From: an uncultured Eubacteriaceae bacterium
GTDB lineage: Bacteria > Bacillota > Clostridia > Lachnospirales > CAG-274
NCBI GenBank assembly: GCA_947167715.1
Contig: CAMVJD010000022.1
Location: 1-46,252, forward strand
Reading direction: 5' to 3'
Length of the DNA: 46,252 bases
How positions within the stretch are numbered: position 1 is the stretch's first letter; the number at the start of each line of letters is the position of its first letter. A program made the translations under genes and the position numbers. Under the pieces are notes generated by a model. It did not search any database. It was given only the letters and a program-made list of their open reading frames with translations, and was not told where the DNA came from. Of the stretch, positions 32,540 to 40,264 are shown in pieces.

Positions 32540-33300
32540 AGATCAAGTATCCTCTCCGCATTTTTATAAAATACGTTTTCTTTGTCCTTATCACTTATTT
32601 TTTCGCTTTCGACCGCCGCAATATACATATTGCAGTTGCAGATAGGAAAATCCGAGCCGAATAAAAATCTTTCGCTTCCCACGCGCGAAATGCCGTATTT
32701 AAGCAAGCCAAAACGGAATATGCCCGTTCCGCTCAAATCAAGGTAATAATTATCATATTTTTCCATACGCTCCAGATGGCGCAAAAAGCACGCCTTGTCA
32801 TTTGGATGCGCCGCCACAAAGGTAATATCGGGAAAGGCCTCTATTGCCGCATCCATACTCTCCTCCTGCATGGTGTGTATAGAAACGCACTTATAGCCAA
32901 GGTCGCGTATGGCCTCGTATATTTCGTGCATGGCATCATTGTAGTAGACCTCCCAGTCCATAAAATACGGCACCAGCTCGCCCACCATTTTAAAGCCCAG
33001 CTCGCGGCAGCGCGTAAGCTCCTCAATGCTGTTGTGGACAAAATAAGGGTGTATATGTACGCCGGGCTCGTAAAAATCGCCCCACATACGCTTAAGCGTT
33101 ATGGCGGAATTGTTGAGCTGCTGTATTTTTTCAAAGGTAGCCTCGTCAATGCGCTCTATAACGCTGCCGCAAATCTTGTCTACCCCAAAGCCCCTTAAGG
33201 TGTCCTTAAAATCCTCGGGACTTAAGACCGTATTTTTGTAAAAGCACACATTCTCCGTTTCGTGGTAAAACGGATGTGTGTGAAAGTCAATGATCTTCAT
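32536..33300 (-). CDS. Amidohydrolase (metal-dependent TIM-barrel) family protein
   Basis: 254 residues with the amidohydrolase-2 layout: N-terminal metal site DFHTHPF, internal His (VHIHPYFVHN, then VSIHTMQEES), TFVAAHPND and C-terminal GSDFPICN. Such enzymes hydrolyse or decarboxylate small molecules; substrate not predictable. AGAAGG lies 8 bp before the ATG. Overlaps rnz by 4 bp and lies 96 bp after mrnC. A similar amidohydrolase-rnz pairing is not something I recognise from other genomes. Confidence 0.85.
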   Translation of the reverse strand: MKIIDFHTHPFYHETENVCFYKNTVLSPEDFKDTLRGFGVDKICGSVIERIDEATFEKIQQLNNSAITLKRMWGDFYEPGVHIHPYFVHNSIEELTRCRELGFKMVGELVPYFMDWEVYYNDAMHEIYEAIRDLGYKCVSIHTMQEESMDAAIEAFPDITFVAAHPNDKACFLRHLERMEKYDNYYLDLSGTGIFRFGLLKYGISRVGSERFLFGSDFPICNCNMYIAAVESEKISDKDKENVFYKNAERILDL

Positions 33301-33396
33301 TTATATTACCTTCTTTGTATGTATAATTAACCGTGATCTTCAAAGATCCGTTTTTGGCAAATAATGTTTGGCAAAATATGTGTTTATAATGCTGCC

Positions 33397-33786
33397 TTAT
33401 TTATCCATGACCTTCAGGCACTCTTCAAACAATTCGCTTATCCTGTCCTTATCGCCCTTAAGATACAAATACCCGAACAGCGCCTCCAATCCCGTGGCGT
33501 GGCGGTAATCGGTCACGCTCTGGTTTTTGGCGGTAGTATAGCTTTTGGCGTTTCTGCCGCGTTTAAGCACGGCCAGCTCCTCCTCGGCGGCTATTTGCTC
33601 CAGGTGCATATACATTTTGGCCTGCGATGCCGCATTTACATAGCCCTTGGCTATTTTATGCAGCTTATTTGCGGGCATATTGCCCTTTGCAAGCACAAAT
33701 TCCCTAACCAGTATATCAAATACCGCATCGCCCATATACGCAAGGGCGAGCGGCGAATATTCTTTAGCGTCAATTTTATTTTGCAT
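33397..33786 (-). CDS. mrnC: Mini-ribonuclease 3
   Basis: 129 residues: an RNase III catalytic domain without the dsRNA-binding domain (B. subtilis MrnC has 143). The signature LALAYMGDAVFDILVREF carries the catalytic Asp, and TGLEALFGYLYL carries the Glu. It matures 23S rRNA ends. It overlaps cysS by 11 bp, the order cysE-cysS-mrnC known from Bacillus, which supports both identities. Confidence 0.95.
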   Translation of the reverse strand: MQNKIDAKEYSPLALAYMGDAVFDILVREFVLAKGNMPANKLHKIAKGYVNAASQAKMYMHLEQIAAEEELAVLKRGRNAKSYTTAKNQSVTDYRHATGLEALFGYLYLKGDKDRISELFEECLKVMDK

Positions 33787-35176
33787 ACGACCAGCGTACC
33801 CCCGCGCGTGTATCCTCTATAACAACGCCCATTTCAAGCAGCTCTGCGCGGATAGCGTCGGCTGTGGCAAAATCCTTTGCCTTTTTAGCATCGGTACGCT
33901 TTGCTATAAGCTCCTCTATCTTGGCTGTGTCGCCCTTTTCCTCGGTCTCAAGGGGCTTGATACCCAAAATATCGCAAAGAGTCAAAAGCTTGTTTAAAAT
34001 ATCCTCGGCAAAGGCCTTTGACGAGGTCTCTTTTACATTTTTGTTGGCAAAGGAAACCAAATCAAAAATGGCGGTAACGGCATCGGCGGTGTTAAAATCA
34101 TCCTCCATAGCCGTTTCAAGCTGAATGCGGAAGGCATCTGCCTGTGCGGAAAGCTCCTTTTCCTCGGCGGTCATTTCGCCCTGTGTGTTCTTTACAATAA
34201 AATCAAGTGATTTTGCGCAGTTTTTAATTCTGTCAAGGCTGGTGCCCGCTGCGGTCATAAGCTCGCGCGAGAAGTTGATGGGGCTTCTGTAGTGGCCGCT
34301 TAAAATAAAGAAGCGCACCACATCATAGGGAAACTCCGCCGCAATTTCTCTTAAAGTAAAGAAATTGCCCTTTGACTTGCTCATTTTTATATTGTCTATA
34401 TTGATAAAGCCGTTGTGCATCCAGTAGCGTGCAAAGGGAACGCCGTTTGCGGCCTCGCTCTGCGCTATCTCGTTTTCGTGGTGGGGGAAGATAAGGTCCT
34501 CGCCGCCCGCGTGTATGTCAATGGTGTCGCCAAGGTATCTCTTTGCCATTACCGAGCATTCGATATGCCAACCGGGACGACCCTCGCCCCAAGGGGACTG
34601 CCAAGCGGGCTCGCCCTCTTTTTTAGGCTTCCAAAGTACAAAATCGGTGGGGTTTTTCTTGTTGTCGTCAACGTCTATTCTTGCGCCCGCCATAAGGTCG
34701 TCGATATTTTTGCCCGACAGCTTGCCGTAGCCGTCAAAGGACCTTGTATCAAAAAATACCGTGCCGTTTACCTCGTAGGCATGACCCTTGTCGATAAGGG
34801 TCTGAACCATTTCTATTATATGGTCCATTTCCTCGGTCACCTTGGGGTTTTTGGTGGCAGGCTCCACATTAAGACCCTGTGCATCCTTTAACGCCTCTTT
34901 TATGTAGCGCTCGGAAATTACGGTGGACTCAACGCCCTCCTCGTTGGCGCGCTTGATTATTTTGTCGTCAACATCTGTGAAATTTTGTACATAGTTTACG
35001 TTGTAGCCCTTGTACTCAAAATATCTGCGGATAGTGTCAAAAATAACGTAGGGGCGCGCATTGCCGATATGTATAAAATCATATACGGTAGGGCCGCAAA
35101 CGTACATTTTTATTTTGCCCTCTTCCATTGGGACAAATTCTTCTTTTCTGCGTGTAAGTGTGTTGTAAATTTTCAT
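33776..35176 (-). CDS. cysS: Cysteinyl-tRNA synthetase
   Basis: 466 residues, full length. Class I signatures: C27 and HIGN in CGPTVYDFIHIGNARPY and KMSKS in NIKMSKSKGNFF. Zinc ligands lie at IECSVMA and the GGEDLIFPHHENE segment. It charges tRNA-Cys in the cytosol. AAGGAG lies 6 bp before the ATG. In Bacillus cysE and cysS are neighbours; here a type I toxin-antitoxin locus and 430 bp separate them. No T-box leader is visible upstream. Confidence 0.97.
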   Translation of the reverse strand: MKIYNTLTRRKEEFVPMEEGKIKMYVCGPTVYDFIHIGNARPYVIFDTIRRYFEYKGYNVNYVQNFTDVDDKIIKRANEEGVESTVISERYIKEALKDAQGLNVEPATKNPKVTEEMDHIIEMVQTLIDKGHAYEVNGTVFFDTRSFDGYGKLSGKNIDDLMAGARIDVDDNKKNPTDFVLWKPKKEGEPAWQSPWGEGRPGWHIECSVMAKRYLGDTIDIHAGGEDLIFPHHENEIAQSEAANGVPFARYWMHNGFINIDNIKMSKSKGNFFTLREIAAEFPYDVVRFFILSGHYRSPINFSRELMTAAGTSLDRIKNCAKSLDFIVKNTQGEMTAEEKELSAQADAFRIQLETAMEDDFNTADAVTAIFDLVSFANKNVKETSSKAFAEDILNKLLTLCDILGIKPLETEEKGDTAKIEELIAKRTDAKKAKDFATADAIRAELLEMGVVIEDTRAGVRWSYAK

Positions 35177-35202
35177 AGCTTCTCCTTATTTTAGGTTTAG
35201 TA

Positions 35203-35231
35203 TTGCCGATTGGTTATTTATATGTTATAAT
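35203..35231 (+). promoter_or_regulatory. Promoter of the type I toxin mRNA
   Basis: TTGCCG (35203-35208), 17-bp spacer, TATAAT (35226-35231). The expected start at about 35238 would place TGTGTCGT at the extreme 5' end of the mRNA. Confidence 0.75.
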
Positions 35232-35277
35232 ACGGTTGTGTCGTCTCCCACCGACAAGGAGAGGAGGTGAAACAATC

Positions 35278-35361
35278 GTGTTAGATTTGCTGGTTACCTT
35301 TATAATATCTGTTGCAGCAGGTGTAGTCGCGTACTACGTTTGCAAATGGCTTGACAGATAG
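35278..35361 (+). CDS. Type I toxin, 27-aa hydrophobic peptide (Fst/par-like)
   Basis: GTG start with GGAGG 10 bp upstream, stop TAG at 35359-35361. The peptide is a short N-terminus, one membrane-spanning segment (LLVTFIISVAAGVVAYYV) and a charged tail CKWLDR, the build of Fst-like and related type I toxins that damage the membrane. The RNA has the usual controls: TGTCG/CGACA can fold near the ribosome binding site, TCTCC can mask GGAGA, and the 5' end TGTGTCGT (35237-35244) is exactly complementary to ACGACACA right after the stop codon (35363-35370), a fold-back. Direct repeats shared with a convergent RNA cover the start codon. Sits between cysE and cysS. Confidence 0.75.
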   Translation: MLDLLVTFIISVAAGVVAYYVCKWLDR

Positions 35362-35449
35362 CACGACACATTAAGCCTCGGACATAAGGGGAGTTTTGCT
35401 TGCAAAAGCCCCGAAAAGCAAGGGAATTACATAAGTATGCACCAAACTA

Positions 35450-35530
35450 AAAGACCCCCGTTGAGTCGCACCTCTTCGGGGGTTTGTCTGCGTGAAACAA
35501 TCGCATTGTATTCACGGCTACCTTTATTAC
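35450..35530 (-). ncRNA. Antitoxin RNA of the type I toxin-antitoxin locus
   Basis: Predicted convergent RNA of about 80 nt from the promoter at 35537-35565 to the shared terminator. It contains the complement of two repeats also present in the toxin mRNA: GTGAAACAATCG (35267-35278 and 35492-35503) and TACCTTTAT (35295-35303 and 35519-35527), with spacing 28 and 27 bp. It can therefore pair with the toxin mRNA at the start codon through the repeats and at the terminator loop, the arrangement of the enterococcal par (fst) locus. Confidence 0.7.
35452..35489. terminator. Shared bidirectional terminator of the toxin-antitoxin locus
   Basis: AGAC and ACCCCCG pair with CGGGGGT and GTCT around a loop of about 16 nt; T-rich ends on both strands (TTTGTCT one way, TCTTTTAGTTT the other). 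Confidence 0.8.
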
Positions 35531-35536
35531 AACTTA

Positions 35537-35565
35537 ATTATATACCAATTATGCTGTAATGTCAA
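35537..35565 (-). promoter_or_regulatory. Consensus promoter of the antitoxin RNA
   Basis: Minus strand: TTGACA (35560-35565), 17-bp spacer, TATAAT (35537-35542): both boxes perfect, stronger than the toxin promoter, as expected for an antitoxin RNA. Confidence 0.88.
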
Positions 35566-35610
35566 GAAATTTCCTGACTGATACTATTATATGCCCGAAA
35601 ACCGGTTTTA

Positions 35611-36288
35611 TTAATTTTTATCCTTATGCTTATGCTTTTTTTTGTCTTTATCCTTATTTTTACTGCGCTCGCTTTCGAGCATGACCTCAAGCTCGTGTAT
35701 CTTGCTGTGCATTTCCTCTATCTGCTGTTCAACAATATCGGGGATATGCAGCTGATCGAGGGTATCGGACGGGCAATTATCGTAATTCATCCTTACGACC
35801 CTTGCGGGTACGCCCACAACGGTGGCATAGGGCGGCACATCATCAAGCACAACGCTGCCCGCGCCTATTTTTGAATTATCGCCTATATTTATGGGTCCAA
35901 GCACCCTTGCGCCGGCGCCTATCAGCACATTGCTGCCGACGGTGGGGTGACGCTTGCCCACGTCCTTGCCCGTACCGCCGAGGGTAACGCCCTGATATAT
36001 AGTGACATTATCGCCTATCTCGCAGGTCTCGCCGATAACGACCGCCATACCGTGGTCGATAAAAACGCCCTCGCCAAGGGTGGCACCGGGGTGTATCTCT
36101 ATGCCTGTAAAGCCGCGGGACATCTGCGATATAAGCCTTGCAAGAAAATAATGCTTATGCTTGTATAATCTGTGCGCTCCGCCGTGGAACACCATTGCCC
36201 AGAAGCTGGGGTAAAGAATGACCTCCAGCGAGGATTTTATCGCCGGGTCCTTCTTTTTTACCGTTTCTATCTGTTTTCTCAAACCCAT
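35611..36288 (-). CDS. cysE: Serine O-acetyltransferase
   Basis: 225 residues. An N-terminal helical part ([20 protein letters not shown]) is followed by a left-handed beta-helix of hexapeptide repeats with the CysE signature ([48 protein letters not shown]). It acetylates serine with acetyl-CoA, the first step of cysteine synthesis. The tail is unusual: about 40 residues ending in a run of Lys, Asp and His. GGAGGT lies 8 bp before the ATG at 36286-36288; a TTG five codons earlier overlaps that site. Upstream neighbour of cysS as in Bacillus, but with the toxin-antitoxin locus between. Confidence 0.95.
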   Translation of the reverse strand: MGLRKQIETVKKKDPAIKSSLEVILYPSFWAMVFHGGAHRLYKHKHYFLARLISQMSRGFTGIEIHPGATLGEGVFIDHGMAVVIGETCEIGDNVTIYQGVTLGGTGKDVGKRHPTVGSNVLIGAGARVLGPINIGDNSKIGAGSVVLDDVPPYATVVGVPARVVRMNYDNCPSDTLDQLHIPDIVEQQIEEMHSKIHELEVMLESERSKNKDKDKKKHKHKDKN

Positions 36289-36310
36289 TTCGGGTACCTC
36301 CAAAATACAA

Positions 36311-36341
36311 GGCTGCTCCGTGTTTAAAAGACGGAACAGCC
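36311..36341 (-). terminator. Hairpin between the HD-domain gene and cysE
   Basis: GGCTGTTCCGT/ACGGAGCAGCC on the minus strand with one mismatch and a 9-nt loop, followed by TTGTATTTT. Weak-to-moderate terminator, or attenuator before cysE. Confidence 0.55.
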
Positions 36342-36363
36342 CGCTTTTTACAGAAAAAATATT

Positions 36364-36897
36364 TTAACTGCGTACAATATGCAGCTTTTTTAAACACAAA
36401 CGACTCCACTGGCCGACAACCTCGATAGATGCGGCATACTTATCCGCCATAGTCACCGCCACGGACTCCTTGGATGAGGGCATACCGTGATAAAGCGGCC
36501 ACATATGCTCCAGTATGGCGCGTTCCTCGTTGTTTGTAAGCTCCGTTATACGCTTTGCGTTTTCAAGTGCTGCCTTTGGATGATAAAAGGCATGATGCTC
36601 GGGTGTTTTTTGGGTGCGCCAATCGTAAAGAAACAGGTCGTGCAAAAGGCCTGCCCTTGCCGCCTCGCGCGGGTCTGCACCGATTTTTTTAGCAATGCGG
36701 TAGCTGTAATAGCTTACGCTTAAGCAATGCTGCAAGCGCGAGGTGTTGCAGTGCTGATGAAATTTGTCAAGCTCCTTTACCTCGGGTATTTCCAAAAGGT
36801 CCTTTATACAGTCCATAAAATCCCTGATGACAGGGTCGTTTTCGTCCCAAAACTCCCTTTTGGAGCCTGCTGCATGAATAATAGGTTTGTTATACAT
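36364..36897 (-). CDS. HD-domain phosphohydrolase family protein
   Basis: 177 residues with the HD order H...HD...D: QHCNTSRLQHCLSVSYYSYR, then AGLLHDLFLYDW (the HD pair), then HHAFYHPKAALENA and a late MADKYAAS. HD proteins hydrolyse nucleotides or phosphomonoesters; this small cytosolic type is widespread in Clostridia and uncharacterised. AGAGGT lies 8 bp before the ATG. It follows the YesL-like gene by 14 bp, so the two form an operon. Confidence 0.85.
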   Translation of the reverse strand: MYNKPIIHAAGSKREFWDENDPVIRDFMDCIKDLLEIPEVKELDKFHQHCNTSRLQHCLSVSYYSYRIAKKIGADPREAARAGLLHDLFLYDWRTQKTPEHHAFYHPKAALENAKRITELTNNEERAILEHMWPLYHGMPSSKESVAVTMADKYAASIEVVGQWSRLCLKKLHIVRS

Positions 36898-36911
36898 ATC
36901 AATTACCTCTT

Positions 36912-37610
36912 TTACTGTGCTGTGTGATCATCTGTTTCGGCATTTTTTGCGGCCTCGGCAGCCTTTGCAGCCTCCTCCATTTCGCCAAGCTCCGCATTTG
37001 TGTGTTCTATATCACCGTCCATATTGGGCAGGTATTTGCGAAAAAGCTTCATAAACATAAGTGATGTGAGCCAAGCGTAAAAGCCCGCCGCAACCACTAT
37101 CAAAAACGGCTGGTACATACAAATTGCCACAAAAGCAACAAAAAGCACAAGACAGGTAAAGCTTGTGAAAAGGTGCCTGTTTGCCATAAATATACAGGTC
37201 CTGATAAGCTGAAAGGTCTTCATTTCAAACCTTGACAGCACGGGGAAAATGTATATAAGCGTAATTATAAGCTCGTAGCAAAGCACAAACTGTACCGGCC
37301 AGAAAAACGAGTCGGTTTTTAAATTTGCAATATTAATATATATTATCCAGGCGGCAAAAATAAGCAGTATCGTCAAAAAGGTAGCCTGAACAAAATTTTG
37401 CTTAAAGCTTTTTAAAAAATCGCGGCTGACATAGCCCTCACGTCCCGAAAGCAAACGGGTAAAAACATAGTACATACCCGTGGTGGCCGCACCGACCGTT
37501 ATAACGGGCAGGCTGCATATCGTCCAAAGGATAGTAAGTATTAAAACCTCACTTAAAAAGTTGCAGTATTTGTACAGCTTACTGTCTAAACTGAAAAAAT
37601 CTTTCATCAT
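36912..37610 (-). CDS. YesL family (DUF624) membrane protein
   Basis: 232 residues with about six hydrophobic segments (for example ILTILWTICSLPVITVGAAT, FLTILLIFAAWIIYINI, LVLFVAFVAICMY) and the DUF624/YesL hallmark SLPVITVGAATTGMYYV near the N-terminus and RFEMKTFQLIRTCIFMANRH in the middle. The C-terminal 35 residues are an Ala/Glu-rich cytoplasmic tail. Function unknown; relatives often lie near sugar ABC transporters, not so here. GAGGT lies 5 bp before the first of two adjacent ATG codons. Own promoter at 37651-37679. Confidence 0.88.
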   Translation of the reverse strand: MMKDFFSLDSKLYKYCNFLSEVLILTILWTICSLPVITVGAATTGMYYVFTRLLSGREGYVSRDFLKSFKQNFVQATFLTILLIFAAWIIYINIANLKTDSFFWPVQFVLCYELIITLIYIFPVLSRFEMKTFQLIRTCIFMANRHLFTSFTCLVLFVAFVAICMYQPFLIVVAAGFYAWLTSLMFMKLFRKYLPNMDGDIEHTNAELGEMEEAAKAAEAAKNAETDDHTAQ

Positions 37611-37650
37611 TGAAACCTCACAATTTTTACTCCATATATCTTCACTATAT

Positions 37651-37679
37651 AGTATACTAAAAATCTATACATAATTCAA
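37651..37679 (-). promoter_or_regulatory. Promoter of the YesL / HD operon
   Basis: Minus strand: TTGAAT (37674-37679), 17-bp spacer, TATACT (37651-37656), 41 bp upstream of the start codon. Confidence 0.65.
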
Positions 37680-37940
37680 GTAAAATTTATATTCGGTTCG
37701 GTAAAATAAGAATATGCATTTGGGATAAAAAAGCCGATATTGCGGTTAAAAGGGTAAAAACACATAAATAAGAGGTAAAAATAATTTGTTTTTTCAACAT
37801 CTGCCGCCGGAATTCCGGTATATATAACGGCGATAAAATGAAGATCATTTGTGGGGCTTGCCGAAATATATAACATATCGCAGGCGTATTTTGTAAAACA
37901 CACTTTATACAAAAAATGGGGAAAAATAAAAGTGCGGCTA
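37680..37940. other. AT-rich intergenic stretch without recognisable content
   Basis: Between the divergent promoters of the YesL operon and prfC. Two overlapping minus-strand frames of 78 and 86 codons exist but have no ribosome binding site and unlikely composition. A 12-bp palindrome CCGGAATTCCGG lies near 37808. I see nothing else. Confidence 0.5.
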
Positions 37941-37970
37941 TTGACAAGCCCCTTTATAAAATGGTATTAT
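37941..37970 (+). promoter_or_regulatory. Promoter of prfC
   Basis: TTGACA (37941-37946), 18-bp spacer, TATTAT (37965-37970). Confidence 0.75.
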
Positions 37971-38012
37971 CAATAAAATGGGTAAATTATAACTTTCAAG
38001 GAGACAAAAAAA

Positions 38013-39593
38013 ATGTCAAAACCAGATATAAACGCTATAAACAAAAGAAGAATATTCGGCATAATATCCCACCCCGATGCGGGCAAGACCACTTTAACGG
38101 AAAAGCTGCTTTTACACGGCGGTGCGATACACCAGGCGGGCACGGTAAAGGCACGCAAGGGCCGCTCGGCAAAGTCGGACTGGATGGAGATAGAAAAACA
38201 AAGGGGCATTTCCGTTACCTCGTCCGTAATGCAGTTTGAGTACGAGGGCAAGATAGTTTCCATTATGGACACCCCGGGTCACAACGACTTTGGCGAGGAC
38301 ACCTATCGTATACTTACGTCGGTGGACTCTGCGGTAATGGTAATAGATGCGGCAAAGGGCGTTGAGGCGCAGACCGAAAAGCTGTTTAAGGTTTGCAGTA
38401 TGCGCGGTATTCCCATTTTTACCTTTATAAACAAGCTTGACCGCGAGGCCAACGACCCTCTTTCCGTAATGGAGGAGCTTGAAAATGCACTCGGCCTGCC
38501 AAGTGTGGCAGTAACCTGGCCTATCGGCTGCGGCGCATATTTTGAGGGCGTTTACGACCGTCTTGAAAACAAGATACACCTTTACAAGCAAAAGGAGACC
38601 ATAGAGCTTGACGGAAACGGCGTTTTTGATAAAAGACTTGACAGCATACTTTTCAGCGAGAACCTTGAAAACCTGCGCAACGAGATAGACCTTTTGGACG
38701 GCGCGGGCAACGAGTTTGACGAGGAGCTTATATCAAAGGGCAAGCTTTCGCCCGTATTTTTCGGCACGGCGCTTGCGGACTTTGGCGTTACCGAATTTTT
38801 GGAGCATTTCTTAAGGCTCTCCCCCGCCCCCGGCGCAAGAAAAACCCTTGACGGCGAGGTACAGCCCACGGACGAGTTTTTCTCGGGCTTTATTTTCAAG
38901 ATACAGGCAAATATGAACCCCGCACACCGCGACAGACTTGCGTTTTTGCGCATTTGCTCCGGTACGTTTGAAAGGGGTATGAGCGTTACGCTTTCAAGAA
39001 CGGGCAAGCAGTTTAAATTAAATCAGTCCACCCAGCTTATGGCAAACGAGCGCGAGACCGTTGACAACGCCATTGCAGGCGATATAATCGGTATTTACGA
39101 TTCGGGCAACTATCAGATAGGCGACACGCTTACAGACAGCAAGCAAAAGCTTTTCTTTGAGCCCTTGCCCACCTTCCCGCCCGAGCTGTTTATGAAGGTC
39201 CGCCCCGTGGACACCATGAAGGCAAAGCAGTTCCAAAAGGGTGTAGACCAGCTTGCACAGGAGGGTGCTGTGCAGATCTATAAAACCGAATATAACGATG
39301 TTGTTATCGGTGCGGTAGGCGCATTACAGTTTGAGGTGTTTGAATACCGCCTTAAAAACGAGTATAACTCCGAAATACGTATGGAGCCTATGGACTACAG
39401 CGTTGCAAGGTGGGTAAAAAACAAGACCGCGGACGAGCTTAAGCAATACGAGGGCTCACGCTGCACCCTTGTTTTTGACCACTTTAACCGCCCTATCCTG
39501 CTTTTTGCAAATAATTACACGCTTAATAATTTTGCCGAAAGACACGAGGATATCGAGCTGGTAGAGGCACTTAATGTGGATGATAACTTATAA
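38013..39593 (+). CDS. prfC: Peptide chain release factor 3
   Basis: 526 residues, full length for RF3, a translational GTPase that recycles RF1/RF2 from the ribosome. G-domain motifs: G1 SHPDAGKTTL, switch I end RGISVTSS, G3 DTPGHNDFGED, G4 NKLD, then the RF3-type domains II and III (VGALQFEVFEYRLKNEY, SVARWV). AAGGAG lies 9 bp before the ATG. A nitroreductase gene follows after 17 bp, so they are likely cotranscribed. Confidence 0.97.
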   Translation: MSKPDINAINKRRIFGIISHPDAGKTTLTEKLLLHGGAIHQAGTVKARKGRSAKSDWMEIEKQRGISVTSSVMQFEYEGKIVSIMDTPGHNDFGEDTYRILTSVDSAVMVIDAAKGVEAQTEKLFKVCSMRGIPIFTFINKLDREANDPLSVMEELENALGLPSVAVTWPIGCGAYFEGVYDRLENKIHLYKQKETIELDGNGVFDKRLDSILFSENLENLRNEIDLLDGAGNEFDEELISKGKLSPVFFGTALADFGVTEFLEHFLRLSPAPGARKTLDGEVQPTDEFFSGFIFKIQANMNPAHRDRLAFLRICSGTFERGMSVTLSRTGKQFKLNQSTQLMANERETVDNAIAGDIIGIYDSGNYQIGDTLTDSKQKLFFEPLPTFPPELFMKVRPVDTMKAKQFQKGVDQLAQEGAVQIYKTEYNDVVIGAVGALQFEVFEYRLKNEYNSEIRMEPMDYSVARWVKNKTADELKQYEGSRCTLVFDHFNRPILLFANNYTLNNFAERHEDIELVEALNVDDNL

Positions 39594-39610
39594 AAAAAGG
39601 GAGCATCTTT

Positions 39611-40132
39611 ATGGATTTTACAAAGCTTATTGAAAAAAGACGCAGCATAAGAAAATACACCGACGAAAATATATCCGATGAAAATATCGAGAAGATAGTT
39701 CGTGCGGGGCTTTTGGCGCCCAGCAGCCGAAACCTTAAGTCGGCGGAGATCATTGTTATAAAAGACAAAGACACGCTTAAAAAATTGGCGGATGTTAAGG
39801 CATCGGGCTCGGCTATGCTTGACGGTGCGGCCTTTGCTGCTGCGGTGATAGGCAACAGCGAAAAGGCTGATGCGTGGATAGAGGACTGCTCGCTTGCGCT
39901 TATTTATATGCAGCTTGCGGCAGCGGAAATGGGTATAGGAAGCTGCTGGATACAGTGCCGCGGCAGACAAAGCAAGCTTGACGGCATATCAAGCGAGGCC
40001 TTTGCCCGCGATATGCTTTCCTTCCCCGAGGGCTATTCGCTGGAAGCGATAATAGCATTTGGTATATCCGCGGAAGAAAAGGAAGAAATAAGAACAATTG
40101 ACGAAAACAAAATACATTTTGAAAAGTATTGA
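39611..40132 (+). CDS. Nitroreductase family protein
   Basis: 173 residues with the compact nitroreductase fold: FMN-binding start LIEKRRSIRKYTDENIS, GLLAPSSRNLKSAEIIVI, and the C-terminal half with AAAEMGIGSCWIQCRGRQS. Small members act as FMN-dependent NAD(P)H oxidoreductases; substrate unknown. It lies 17 bp behind prfC. No terminator is obvious after it, but a new promoter precedes the next gene. Confidence 0.9.
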   Translation: MDFTKLIEKRRSIRKYTDENISDENIEKIVRAGLLAPSSRNLKSAEIIVIKDKDTLKKLADVKASGSAMLDGAAFAAAVIGNSEKADAWIEDCSLALIYMQLAAAEMGIGSCWIQCRGRQSKLDGISSEAFARDMLSFPEGYSLEAIIAFGISAEEKEEIRTIDENKIHFEKY

Positions 40133-40182
40133 ACTTGTTGTGATTAATTCATCGAAAATCAAATGATCTTGATTGAATTTTG

Positions 40183-40211
40183 TTGACTTTTTTGGGGAAA
40201 TATAGTATTCT
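40183..40211 (+). promoter_or_regulatory. Promoter of the EAL gene
   Basis: TTGACT (40183-40188), 17-bp spacer, TATTCT (40206-40211). Confidence 0.55.
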
Positions 40212-40264
40212 TTTAACAGGGATATCTCTCTGTGAGAAAATTCAACAAAAGGACGGGTGAGGAT

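Noticed and set aside
35177..35610. T-box leader for cysS or cysE
   Set aside because: No T-box sequence or tRNA-binding bulge found; the stretch is fully explained by the toxin-antitoxin locus.
37676..37947. Two overlapping minus-strand ORFs (78 and 86 codons)
   Set aside because: No ribosome binding site, composition dominated by Ile/Phe/Cys as expected from AT-rich non-coding DNA, and no recognisable domain.
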